Below are positions 43,095 to 51,978 of a stretch of 64,000 nt of DNA, piece by piece (the stretch's first letter is position 1; every line of letters starts with the position of its first letter). The notes below the pieces were generated by a model. That model saw only the letters and a list, made by a program, of their open reading frames with translations. It ran no database searches and was not told the DNA's origin. Both the position numbers and the translations under genes were made by a program. The stretch is from Bifidobacterium sp. (GTDB lineage Bacteria > Actinomycetota > Actinomycetes > Actinomycetales > Bifidobacteriaceae): positions 1,968,610 through 2,032,609 of the forward strand of contig NZ_JALCLM010000001.1 in NCBI RefSeq assembly GCF_022647885.1, read 5' to 3'.

Positions 43095-44951
43095 TCAGCC
43101 TTCTTCCCGCGCACCGCCAAGGTACGCTTCTTGTACTTGCGGATTGTTCAGCAGTGAGGATGCTTCTCCTTGCAGTCGGATACTGCCATTTTGCAGCACA
43201 TAACCATAGTCAGCAATAGATAATGCCAACTCAGCCTGCTGCTCAACCATCAATACGGAAACACCCAATTCGTCACGGAGTTTCGCAATTTGTTCAAGTA
43301 CATCCTCAACCAATCTTGGCGATAATCCCATTGTTGGCTCATCCATGCAGATCAGACGCGGATGACTCATCAAAGCTCTAGCGAAAGCTAACATCTGCTG
43401 TTCACCGCCAGACATCGTGCCAGCTTGCTGATTGCGGCGCTCCTTTAGCCTCGGAAAACGCTCATACATCTGCGCCACATCCGCAAGACGTTCATCTGAC
43501 TTTTTACGCGTATACCCGCCTGCGAGTAGATTCTCCTGGACCGTCATTTGTGGGAATACTCGTCTTGCTTCTGGAACTGCTGCAATACCTGCAATCACAC
43601 GGTGTCTGGTACTCACCGAAGTGATATCTGCACCGTCATAGTGAATGCTTCCATTCTTAGGGTGTTTGAGCCCCAAAATTGTTTTCATGGTGGTGGATTT
43701 TCCTGATGCATTGCCACCTAGTAATGACACAATCGCACCTTGCGGGATTTCTATGGAAATGTGCTGCAAGGCATGCACCTGTCCATAAAACACATCCACA
43801 TCTTGCAGAGTCAATAAAGGGGATCCCTCGTGTGCAATAGGATTCGGCTGCCCAGACTCTTGTTGTTCATTAATTGCTCTGTCTCGAGTAGAGGATGCCA
43901 GCTGCTCGCTTACACCGTCTAGGTTCTGCTCAGTCGTTTGTGCAGCAGGCAGGGCATTTTGAATATTCAACACCCCGCGGCTGTCAATGGCCTTTTTCTT
44001 CGCCACACTCCGACGCTTACCTAAATATGCTTCAACGACCTGAGGATTCTTACGCACATCATCGGGATCGCCTTGTGCAATGATGCGTCCCCCATCCATA
44101 GCTAGTACTTTGTCAGATAGCGCGGTTACTAAATCGATTTTGTGTTCAACCAGCAAAATCGTGTGCCCTTGTGCTTTGAGGTGTTGCAACTGTTGCAAGA
44201 CCTCTGCGGTTTCAGACTGGTTCATACCCGCGGTCGGCTCGTCAAGCAACAGCAATTTCGGTTCGCTTATATGAGCACGGGCAATTTCAGTACGTCGGCG
44301 ATTTGCATAAGACAATGTGTAAGCCAGATCATTACGTCTTGATTCAAGACGTTCTTTAAAGCGATCAATTTCTCGGCCAATACGTTCATCAACTTCGCGG
44401 TTCTCTCTTCGGGCATGCGGCCCAGGAATCAACGCTACTCCAGTTTCAGCGAGCAACGAGAGCCATCGGACTATCGGGAATCGTTGCAACCCCTTGAAGG
44501 GACGCTGTGAGTGAAGTTTCTTATGATAACCAAGCCCAATATTCTCGTCGACACTCAAACCAGCAAACACTCTGCCGTTTTGAAAAGTTCTGGCCAATCC
44601 GCGATCTGCAACCTCGGCGGCACTTAACCCCGCAACCGGATTGTTATCAATATCGATAATGCCAGAATCGGGCGAAATGAACCCAGAAATCAAATTAATA
44701 GTGGTTGATTTGCCGGAACCATTAGGCCCGATAATCGAAATAATTTCACCTTCGTGCAAGTCGAAAGACACTTTATTCACAGCGTGAAGTCCTTGGAAGG
44801 ATTTCTCCAAGTCGCGTACCCGCAATATCACAGGCGCTTCAAGCACTGCTTTGCGATGTTCGGCATTGCTTATCTGATGGTTCCCATCAACTGCTGCAGC
44901 ACTGCTTGGCGTAACACTATTTGGCGCAGCCGAAGTATTCTGATCACTCAT
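43095..44951 (-). CDS. Fused LivG-LivF ABC transporter ATPase
   Basis: A 618-residue protein with two complete ATPase domains. The first is LivG-like, with Walker A IGPNGSGKST near residue 72 and Walker B LLLLDEPTAGM near 232; its signature reads LSYANRRRTEIARA. The second is LivF-like, with Walker A LGGNASGKST near 413 and signature MSGGEQQMLAFARAL near 510. A Ser/Gln-rich linker covers about 315-370. LivG and LivF are normally separate. ATG 44951 has AAAGG nine bases upstream, and the gene begins just after the fused permease gene. It powers import with the fused LivHM permease. Confidence 0.93.
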   Translation of the reverse strand: MSDQNTSAAPNSVTPSSAAAVDGNHQISNAEHRKAVLEAPVILRVRDLEKSFQGLHAVNKVSFDLHEGEIISIIGPNGSGKSTTINLISGFISPDSGIIDIDNNPVAGLSAAEVADRGLARTFQNGRVFAGLSVDENIGLGYHKKLHSQRPFKGLQRFPIVRWLSLLAETGVALIPGPHARRENREVDERIGREIDRFKERLESRRNDLAYTLSYANRRRTEIARAHISEPKLLLLDEPTAGMNQSETAEVLQQLQHLKAQGHTILLVEHKIDLVTALSDKVLAMDGGRIIAQGDPDDVRKNPQVVEAYLGKRRSVAKKKAIDSRGVLNIQNALPAAQTTEQNLDGVSEQLASSTRDRAINEQQESGQPNPIAHEGSPLLTLQDVDVFYGQVHALQHISIEIPQGAIVSLLGGNASGKSTTMKTILGLKHPKNGSIHYDGADITSVSTRHRVIAGIAAVPEARRVFPQMTVQENLLAGGYTRKKSDERLADVAQMYERFPRLKERRNQQAGTMSGGEQQMLAFARALMSHPRLICMDEPTMGLSPRLVEDVLEQIAKLRDELGVSVLMVEQQAELALSIADYGYVLQNGSIRLQGEASSLLNNPQVQEAYLGGAREEG

Positions 44952-44956
44952 AGCGC

Positions 44957-46771
44957 TCAACCTTTCCTTGCAAAAAGACCCTGTGGTCTAAAGAGAATAA
45001 CCAAGACCAAGAGCGCGCCATATACGATGATTCTTGCATCTGGAACAATACGCAGCAGTTCAGGTCCGCCGATAAGGATGATAGAACCGAGCACCGCTCC
45101 GAGCGGCGAATTCATACCGCCCAAAACAATGATGGTGAGAATCAGCACAGAAACGCTGGATGTGAAAATTGTAGGATCAATATAGGTATATTGATGCGCC
45201 AGCAGAGCCCCCGCGAGTCCAGTGAAAAATGCAGCTAGGGCGTATGCCAAGGATTTATATGTGCTAGTCCTCACTCCTAAAGCCTGCGAAGCTTCTTGGT
45301 CAGAACCCACAGCCTCGAAAACGCGACCTAAATGTGAAGAACGAAGTCTCATCACTACCACCAGTGCAAAGAGCAAGATCACGATATCCAAGAGATACTG
45401 CATCTGCTGGGTATACAGTACCTGTCCGAAAATCGTAGGGAATGGTATGCCTTGAATACCTAGCGATCCCTTGGTAAGCGGCTCCCACAACCTAATAATT
45501 GCCACCATAACCGCGCCAACACCAATAGTTGCGATAGCTACGTAGTGTCCAGACAATTTCCATACTGGGAAGGTCAAAATACTCGCGGCTATAGCAGCAA
45601 CGATTCCGGCAGCAGGCAATGCCACTAAGAATGGCCAATGCAACTGTGTCGTCAAAATAGCTGAAGCGTAAGCACCAGCCGCTAATGGCCCAGCCATACC
45701 GAGAATGGTTTGTCCAGCAGAACCAGAAATCAATGTAAGCCCCACGGCTGCGATGGCATATATGGCGACCTGCGTGCCGACTCCCGCAAGATAATCCGAG
45801 AAGAAGAATGGTGTGGCTAGCAGCGCCACAGCAAGGCCTGCATTGGCCCACCACGGCAAGGTAATAGGTCGCCCGCCTCCAAGGAAAGTGCCGGTAAGCG
45901 GTTCAGATTTCACATCGGTCTTTGGTCCCAGCAAGCCCTGTGGCTTGACGATAAGAATTATTAATAGAGCACCGAAGGTGATGAGATCATGAGCACCGTC
46001 TCCCAGCCAGGAAATGCCAATCGATTCGACAACACCAAGGACTAGTCCTCCAACAACTGCGCCTGGGATTGATCCCAACCCGCCGATGGTTGCCGCGACA
46101 AAAGCGGTCATGCCTATGGTTCCACCGTTCATCGGATTGATGTTGGCATTGAACAAACCAACAAAGATTCCAGAGATACCTGCCAGAACCGAACCGATAA
46201 CAAATGAGATATTGCGAATAGATTTTACTGGTATTCCCATTTGACGAGCTGCCTCAGGATCTTGCGAAGTAGCCCGAATAGCCTGCCCTGTTTTGCCATA
46301 TTTCAGGAACGCCCACAAGCCGACCATCAGCACACCCGTGAGCATGACCATCACCACATCAGAAGTACCAAAGCGTACTCCAAAGAGTTGCAGGTTGTAG
46401 GTTGGTAATAATTTGGGGAAGGGTCTGGTCTGAGGGCCAAAAATAAGTTGCAGGCCATTGTCAAGAATCTGACCGATACCAATGGTCGCTAATAATGCGG
46501 CAATAGGTTTACGACCCTCTAATGGAGCTATTACTGCTGTATTCATCAGTAAACCAAGAAGTCCAGTCACCACGATTACCACAAGAATCGTTGGCAATAT
46601 GCCCCAACCTAGAGAAGAACCCAGCCACCACGCAACCATGATGCCGACTGCGACAATAGACCCCTGCGCAAAATTAGCCACATTCGTCACACCGAAAATC
46701 AGGGACATACCGACGGCCACCAAAGCATATGCGCTGCCGTGTATCAGACCTGAGAATAATGTATCAATCAT
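44957..46771 (-). CDS. Fused LivH-LivM branched-chain-type permease
   Basis: A 604-residue membrane protein made of a LivH half (residues 1 to about 290, starting TLFSGLIHGSAYALVAVG) and a LivM half (about 300-604, with GQTILGMAGPLAAGAYASA near 360). Each has about eight membrane helices, and both carry the loop that contacts the ATPase, for example REDPEAARQMGIP in the first and EAVGSDQEASQALGV in the second. Normally these are two proteins that form a heterodimer. ATG 46771 has GGAAAGC upstream. It is part of an importer of amino acids or related compounds. Confidence 0.93.
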   Translation of the reverse strand: MIDTLFSGLIHGSAYALVAVGMSLIFGVTNVANFAQGSIVAVGIMVAWWLGSSLGWGILPTILVVIVVTGLLGLLMNTAVIAPLEGRKPIAALLATIGIGQILDNGLQLIFGPQTRPFPKLLPTYNLQLFGVRFGTSDVVMVMLTGVLMVGLWAFLKYGKTGQAIRATSQDPEAARQMGIPVKSIRNISFVIGSVLAGISGIFVGLFNANINPMNGGTIGMTAFVAATIGGLGSIPGAVVGGLVLGVVESIGISWLGDGAHDLITFGALLIILIVKPQGLLGPKTDVKSEPLTGTFLGGGRPITLPWWANAGLAVALLATPFFFSDYLAGVGTQVAIYAIAAVGLTLISGSAGQTILGMAGPLAAGAYASAILTTQLHWPFLVALPAAGIVAAIAASILTFPVWKLSGHYVAIATIGVGAVMVAIIRLWEPLTKGSLGIQGIPFPTIFGQVLYTQQMQYLLDIVILLFALVVVMRLRSSHLGRVFEAVGSDQEASQALGVRTSTYKSLAYALAAFFTGLAGALLAHQYTYIDPTIFTSSVSVLILTIIVLGGMNSPLGAVLGSIILIGGPELLRIVPDARIIVYGALLVLVILFRPQGLFARKG

Positions 46772-46867
46772 ATGTAGAGCTTTCCTTGATTCTCTTCACG
46801 AAAGGGCAAGTACCACTGCGTAAATCTATCTAACAGGCAATTGCGTGCAATGCCTATACGCGAAGCA

Positions 46868-46912
46868 AGCGCCCGTATCGTTTGCGAAACTATCGCATCT
46901 CGATGGGGCGCT
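46868..46912. terminator. Inter-gene hairpin, possible partial terminator
   Basis: AGCGCCC at 46868-46874 pairs with GGGCGCT at 46906-46912 in the 163-base gap between the binding-protein and permease genes. Such hairpins often lower expression of membrane parts relative to the binding protein. No U-run is seen, so this is tentative. Confidence 0.4.
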
Positions 46913-46934
46913 GTACATCGCTCGGACTGTTTAC

Positions 46935-48128
46935 TTAGTCTTCGTATTGTTCAAATTTTCCGTCTTTGACTACCAAAAGAATTGGATCAATATTATCTGC
47001 GCGGCGATTGCTTTGATTGAACTTAAACGTTCCACCGTTACCTTGGTAGAGAGGGAAATCCGTTACTGTCTTCAAAGCCTTCTGAATCCCTGCACGAGTT
47101 GGTTCTATTTTGTTCGCCGCATACGCAAGATCAATAATTGCCTGGTATGCAGTAACTTCGAAATTACCCGGGTTATTGCCATATTTAGCATTGAAATCTT
47201 TAACGAACTGCTTAGCTTTAGAATCCTTAGTGCCGGTTGCAGAGAAACTACCGGTAATAATGGTGCCATTGGCATTGTCTCCTGCAAGATCAAGGAACTC
47301 TTTCGTCTCTTGACCACCGAAATACTGGCCCGTGAAGCCTAACTTATCGCGTAAGGTGTTGAGCACTAATGCTCCATCAGGCCCGTAACCGATATCTACC
47401 ACAGCGTCTGGTTTAGCATCGCGAGCGGGTATCAGAATTGGAGATAAATCTGTTGAATCAGCGAGGTAAGAGGATTCGTAGACGATTTCAGTCCCGTTCT
47501 TCTGAGCCTCCTCTTTGAAATACTCATATGCTTGTTTACCCCAATCATTTTCGATGTACACCACCGAAATCTTCTTGGCTTTTTTCGCTACGATATCTGC
47601 GTTGGCCTTTTGATACTTATCTTGACCAATTTGCGGAGTCCACACATGGTCACCAGTATCGGTAAAGGTTGGAGCAGAATTATTGAATCCATAGTGAACT
47701 AGGCCAGCTTGTTGGAAGATTGGTGAAGCCGCAGCTGAAGCAGGCGAAGCGTAATCGCCGACCACAGCAATTATTGATTTGTCAGCTACAAGCTTTGGCG
47801 CAACAGCTGCATCCTGCTTTGCATCAGACTGGGTATCAAAATACTTGAGACCAAGCTTTTTACCTTGTACTCCACCGTCTGCATTAACTTTTTCGATGGC
47901 GAGGTTAAAACCTTGCTCAAACAATTTGCCATATTCTGCATACTGTCCTGTTTTGGGATATATAACTCCAATATTGACAGTGTCGCCGCTAACACTTGAG
48001 GATGATGACGAGGACGAGTCTCCACCTAATCCGCAGGCAGAGACACTGACTATCGTCCCAGCTGCAATTACCAGTGCAGCAGCTGTTTGTAACGGTTTTT
48101 TCCAATGTTGAAATCTAGGGTTATTCAT
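46935..48128 (-). CDS. Amino-acid-binding lipoprotein, branched-chain type
   Basis: A 397-residue lipoprotein of the periplasmic-binding-protein family used by Liv-type transporters. The signal peptide ends in the lipobox VSAC near residue 27, followed by a Ser run. The mature part begins DTVNIGVIYPKTGQYAEYGK, typical of the family, and has GVQGKKLGLKYFDTQSD near 95 and IIAVVGDYASPASA near 125. ATG 48128 has AAGAGAGAGAAC upstream. Ligands of this family include Leu, Ile and Val, but also urea, amides and aromatic compounds. The neighbouring methyltransferase homologue makes a methylated ligand plausible. Confidence 0.9.
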   Translation of the reverse strand: MNNPRFQHWKKPLQTAAALVIAAGTIVSVSACGLGGDSSSSSSSSVSGDTVNIGVIYPKTGQYAEYGKLFEQGFNLAIEKVNADGGVQGKKLGLKYFDTQSDAKQDAAVAPKLVADKSIIAVVGDYASPASAAASPIFQQAGLVHYGFNNSAPTFTDTGDHVWTPQIGQDKYQKANADIVAKKAKKISVVYIENDWGKQAYEYFKEEAQKNGTEIVYESSYLADSTDLSPILIPARDAKPDAVVDIGYGPDGALVLNTLRDKLGFTGQYFGGQETKEFLDLAGDNANGTIITGSFSATGTKDSKAKQFVKDFNAKYGNNPGNFEVTAYQAIIDLAYAANKIEPTRAGIQKALKTVTDFPLYQGNGGTFKFNQSNRRADNIDPILLVVKDGKFEQYED

Positions 48129-48241
48129 AGTTCTCTCTCTTCTTATTGCTATTGCTTTCACCGCTGGAGTCGACGCATACTTCACGCGCCCCTGTGGAGT
48201 GCGGTGCAGCACTCTCAATTCCGGATATTTTCAATAAGCTA

Positions 48242-49309
48242 TTACGCTGTTGCCGATACCAGCACACGCGAGTCACTGAGCACCTGTAGCGAAGCATCGC
48301 TTGCAGGCGTTGGCACAGTGCAACTTGGAGCAAGCAGGAACGGCGTTCCGACAAGTGCCTTAATCGTGTTATCCAGTTCTGTAGTTACACCCTCTGAGCC
48401 TGCATCAACCGCGAAATCTTGTGCGCTTGCGCCAACCACCGGAACACTTTCTTGAAGCTGATCCACAGCGAGGTTATCGTCAAGGAATGGATCCCACTGC
48501 AGCAATTCAATACTCTTGTTATCGAACCAAGATGCATGTGAGTGTGCCTGACATGTGTGGAACAGTACTACTGCATCAGGTGAAGCCTTGCGCAGAGCAT
48601 CAATAACAATCTGGTCATACGGCTCAGAGAATTCACGATACTGATTTTGATCGAAATAATCTTCGCTTACTGTGCCAGTAATAGCAAAGAAAATTCCGTC
48701 CAGACCAGCGCCACCTTCTGATTCTGGCTTAACCAAAGCTTCAACATATGATGCCAAAGTGTCAGCGATATGTTGCAATGCTTGCTTTGCTGCTTGCGGC
48801 TGATTGAGTATTAACTCTTGCACAGTAGTAGCCGAATGAGCATAGGTATCCGCAGGATATAGCGGTAAATCGGCTATCTGTAATAACACTGATAGTGGTG
48901 AAAACACCGTCTGCAGCACTGCTCGATCTTCAAGTCCACGCCGAATTAAGGTCGCGGCTTCCAAAGCTTCCTTAAAAGAAGGGTTGGTCAGCGGATCAAG
49001 TTCTTGGATAGTTTTAATGTCGGATGGCACAGCAATCGGCGAGCTGACTTTGCGAGGCAGTACAAAACCTTGATAATCCTCGGGATCAAAGACTGCACCC
49101 CAAGCTTCCGCATAGTAGACAGCTCGAGGATTGATTTTCACCCATTCCCAATCCCAATGCTTAACGAAATCAATGTATGCCTGTGCAAACTCCTGCGCAC
49201 CGTACTCGTGACCGACGAGATGCTGCCAACCACCGACTAGATATGGTGTCGTCACATTGCTGTCACGACGGGCTATGTCATGGAATATCTGACGGCGATC
49301 TGTAGTCAT
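48242..49309 (-). CDS. UroD/MtaA-superfamily methyltransferase homologue
   Basis: A 355-residue protein of the uroporphyrinogen decarboxylase superfamily. True HemE residues are not evident. It instead carries HTC in VVLFHTCQAHS near residue 246 and a later Cys in LLAPSCTVPTP near 330. This is the H-x-C...C zinc-ligand pattern of MtaA, MtbA and CmuA-type methyltransferases, which move methyl groups between a donor, a corrinoid protein and a thiol. No corrinoid-binding protein is nearby. ATG 49309 has AAAGGGAC upstream. It heads the operon of a Liv-type importer and an SDR and is divergent from a MetY-like gene. I infer methyl transfer involving the imported compound. Confidence 0.8.
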   Translation of the reverse strand: MTTDRRQIFHDIARRDSNVTTPYLVGGWQHLVGHEYGAQEFAQAYIDFVKHWDWEWVKINPRAVYYAEAWGAVFDPEDYQGFVLPRKVSSPIAVPSDIKTIQELDPLTNPSFKEALEAATLIRRGLEDRAVLQTVFSPLSVLLQIADLPLYPADTYAHSATTVQELILNQPQAAKQALQHIADTLASYVEALVKPESEGGAGLDGIFFAITGTVSEDYFDQNQYREFSEPYDQIVIDALRKASPDAVVLFHTCQAHSHASWFDNKSIELLQWDPFLDDNLAVDQLQESVPVVGASAQDFAVDAGSEGVTTELDNTIKALVGTPFLLAPSCTVPTPASDASLQVLSDSRVLVSATA

Positions 49310-49697
49310 GATGTCCCTTTCTGTGAGGACGCACAAAGCGTCAGATTCGTAAGGATCCTTCGGATTTATCTATGTGATGTGCAGCAATCATTCCAGCACC
49401 TCAATGATTTGCCGGTAAGCATTAGGAAAGCGCATTACCACCCCTTGCGTCAACCTAGAAACGCCTATTACGCTAGAGACATTTGTTATAACTGTTCATC
49501 AGCCATTGCAATGATGCGAATCTTGTGCCAAGTATTAATAACGTCTATAACACTCCTCCTGTGGCGCAAGAGGAATTTGCTGAATAATGATGATGGAAAG
49601 ATAGTGCAACATCATAGCGGCAGCAATTGCCACTGCGCTCATGGCCTCATGAGTGTGACGATTCAGAATTGTTAAATTACGAAGGAGTCTCAAGCAG
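49310..49697. other. Divergent promoter region between the two operons
   Basis: A 388-base region between the UroD-like gene (minus) and the MetY-like gene (plus). It holds a ten-base palindrome CATTGCAATG at 49504-49513 and AAGGATCCTT near 49352. A TAAATT -10-like box is about 25 bases before the MetY-like start. It probably contains shared control sites for both operons. No gene or known riboswitch fold was found. Confidence 0.5.
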
Positions 49698-51005
49698 GTG
49701 AGTGATCACAACAGCTTTGATACAGTACGCATTCATGGCGGATATCAACCTGAAGAGCACCAATACGCTTCAAATGTGCCCATCTACTTGAGCGCCGCGT
49801 TCAACATGGGTAGCGCACAGCGCGGAAGAGCAATAGCTGAAGGGCGCGAGTCTGGTTACACATATTCACGGGTGGCAAACCCCACAGTTGCTATTTTGGA
49901 ACGTAGAATCGCACAATTGGAAGGCGCTGTTGCCGCAGTCGCCGTCGCCTCCGGTATGGCAGCTATCTCAAATGCAATTCTGACAGTTGCAGAAGGCGGC
50001 GGCAGAATTGTTGCCCATCACGATATTTATGGCGCAAGTTTGGACGAGTTCATTTCCCTTGCACCCAAACTTGGTATTGAATTCGACTTCGTTGATGATA
50101 TCAACGACCCTCAAGAGCTACGCAATGCTATAGGTCCAGATACCAAAGCGGTATTTGTTGAGAGTGTGACCAACCCGTTGACGAAGGTCACCAACGTCGA
50201 TCAGGTCGCTGCAATTGCACACGAAGCAGGTGTTCCGCTCATCGTGGATAATACCTTCCCAACTCCATACTTATTCCGCCCCATTGAACACGGTGCCGAT
50301 ATAGTGGTGTATTCCTCCACGAAAGCTATTAATGGACACGGTAATGTCATCAGCGGTCTGGTTGTCGACGCTGGTCGCTTTGACTGGTCAAGTAAGCGTT
50401 TCCCGCAATTTTCAGAACCGGAATTTACCTTATACACCGAGGAGTCTGGTCATGCCCGCAGTTTTGTTGAGGCATATGGTAACGAAGCTTTCCATCAACG
50501 TCTGCGATGTAAATTTCTACGACTGCTTGGAGCCGTTCTTGGCCCACAACAGGCTTATCTTGAACTACTCGGCTTAGAAACTATTAGTGAAAGACTCAGC
50601 AAAGAAGTTTCTTCTGCTCAACGCATTGCCGAATTCCTCGCATCTCATCAATATGTTGATAAGGTCAATTATTCGGGTCTACCCAATAGTCCTCAGGCCG
50701 AGCTGGTCAAGAACTTGTACCCCAGAGGAATAGGGTCAATATTGTCTTTTGAATTATCCGGCTCAGAAGATCGAGTAAACCGATTCATTGATGCAACACA
50801 AGTTTTCAGTTACATCCCTAATGTTGGCGATGTGCGCTCGTTGATTGTCAACCCTGCACGCACTACTCACCGAGAGATTCCCTTTGAATTCTGGGAGAAA
50901 AACGGATTAAGCGTCAATCTGATTCGCCTGTCTATTGGATTGGAAGATCCGGATGACTTGATTGCAGATCTTGAACAAGCCTTCAATAAGGCGTATCAAG
51001 ACTAA
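49698..51005 (+). CDS. O-acetylhomoserine sulfhydrylase-like PLP enzyme
   Basis: A 435-residue enzyme of the Cys/Met metabolism PLP family, MetY type. It has a YSRVANPTVAILERRIAQLE block near residue 55, a PLP Lys in VYSSTKAINGHGN near 207 and, near 375, YIPNVGDVRSLIVNPARTTH, the MetY hallmark. MetY makes homocysteine from O-acetylhomoserine and sulfide, or methionine directly from methanethiol. A C-S lyase activity cannot be ruled out. The start is GTG 49698, ten bases after GAAGGAG. It heads the plus-strand operon with a ProC-like and an M20 gene, and is the second enzyme of its family in the window. Confidence 0.9.
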   Translation: MSDHNSFDTVRIHGGYQPEEHQYASNVPIYLSAAFNMGSAQRGRAIAEGRESGYTYSRVANPTVAILERRIAQLEGAVAAVAVASGMAAISNAILTVAEGGGRIVAHHDIYGASLDEFISLAPKLGIEFDFVDDINDPQELRNAIGPDTKAVFVESVTNPLTKVTNVDQVAAIAHEAGVPLIVDNTFPTPYLFRPIEHGADIVVYSSTKAINGHGNVISGLVVDAGRFDWSSKRFPQFSEPEFTLYTEESGHARSFVEAYGNEAFHQRLRCKFLRLLGAVLGPQQAYLELLGLETISERLSKEVSSAQRIAEFLASHQYVDKVNYSGLPNSPQAELVKNLYPRGIGSILSFELSGSEDRVNRFIDATQVFSYIPNVGDVRSLIVNPARTTHREIPFEFWEKNGLSVNLIRLSIGLEDPDDLIADLEQAFNKAYQD

Positions 51006-51158
51006 TCTACCCGTGAACCTGGCAAGGGGCACTCACATCAATAGATAAGCACAGGGTAAACAGCACAGAGGTAAATAGCACAGAGGTGAGAGATAGGCTA
51101 CTCACAATAACCTACACGCGATAACACACTCTCGTAGAATATAACGAAGGAGAACACT

Positions 51159-51962
51159 ATGGCGGCAACACTATATTTCATTGGCGGAGGCAACATGGTT
51201 ACGGCCATTATTGAAGCCATCCGCAAGAACTCCGCAAATTATGCGGTTGACGCACTCCATGTACAAGAAATCTCTCAGCAACGAATCGAGGATTTGCAAC
51301 AACGCTTTGCTGTGACAGCTGCTGATCCATCGAGCACACCAGATGCGGATATTGTCATTATTGGCATCCGGCCACAAGATGATCTCACTACCGTCCTTAA
51401 CTCTGTAGCACAGCGTTTTGACCCCGCGCGCACTACGATAGTTTCCATTGTTGCGGGATACACCATTGCTCAACTCGAAGAACATCTTGGGCACGATTTC
51501 GGCATTGCACGTATTATTCCCAATACCCTGACCACCACAGATTATGGTTATAGTGGTGTCGCACTCAATGAACGTGCCACAACAGAAGATGTTGATGCTT
51601 TTCTTCGCAACTTTGGCAAACCTCTATATGTTGAAGAGCGTCTTATCGACGTTATTACCGGCTTCTATCCACCGAATCTCGTCTATCACTTTATTGACGC
51701 TTATGTGGATGCTGGTGTTCTAGCCGGTTTGCCGAGAGACATCGCAAAAGCAATCGCACTAGACACAGTTATCGGTGGCACTGAATTCCTTAAACAAAAG
51801 GACGTCCTTCCCCAGGTACTGCTTAATATCAATAATTCACCTGGAGGCGTGGGAATAACCCAAGCGTATACGCTTAACAAAGCAGGCTTTGCTGCAGCAG
51901 TACAAAGCGCCGTTCTCGCTGCCGTCAATCGCACTACTGCATTGGGACGTGAAGCCCACTAG
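51159..51962 (+). CDS. Pyrroline-5-carboxylate reductase paralogue
   Basis: A 267-residue NAD(P)H-dependent imino acid reductase of the ProC family. The cofactor loop is FIGGGNMVTAI near residue 7. The C-terminal dimer and substrate region has YVDAGVLAGLPRDIAKAIALD near 182, then SPGGVGITQAY near 227. The loop that in ProC reads GSGPAY is replaced by YPPNLVY. A second, canonical ProC lies at 54289-55110, so this copy is probably specialised for another cyclic imine. ATG 51159 has AAGGAGAACAC upstream. It lies 154 bases after the MetY-like gene and 17 bases before the M20 gene. Confidence 0.88.
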   Translation: MAATLYFIGGGNMVTAIIEAIRKNSANYAVDALHVQEISQQRIEDLQQRFAVTAADPSSTPDADIVIIGIRPQDDLTTVLNSVAQRFDPARTTIVSIVAGYTIAQLEEHLGHDFGIARIIPNTLTTTDYGYSGVALNERATTEDVDAFLRNFGKPLYVEERLIDVITGFYPPNLVYHFIDAYVDAGVLAGLPRDIAKAIALDTVIGGTEFLKQKDVLPQVLLNINNSPGGVGITQAYTLNKAGFAAAVQSAVLAAVNRTTALGREAH

Positions 51963-51978
51963 TCATCGGAGGTGACCT

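Noticed and set aside
48242..49309. HemE, true uroporphyrinogen decarboxylase
   Set aside because: The zinc-ligand pattern H-x-C...C and the transporter context fit MtaA/CmuA-like methyltransferases; no other haem genes are near.
49310..49697. Cobalamin riboswitch before the MetY-like gene (GCCACTG near 49637)
   Set aside because: Only this short word matches; the other conserved B12 elements are missing.
51030..51100. Short imperfect repeats of the type GGTAAACAGCACAGA
   Set aside because: Too short and irregular to support a defined element; likely local slippage.
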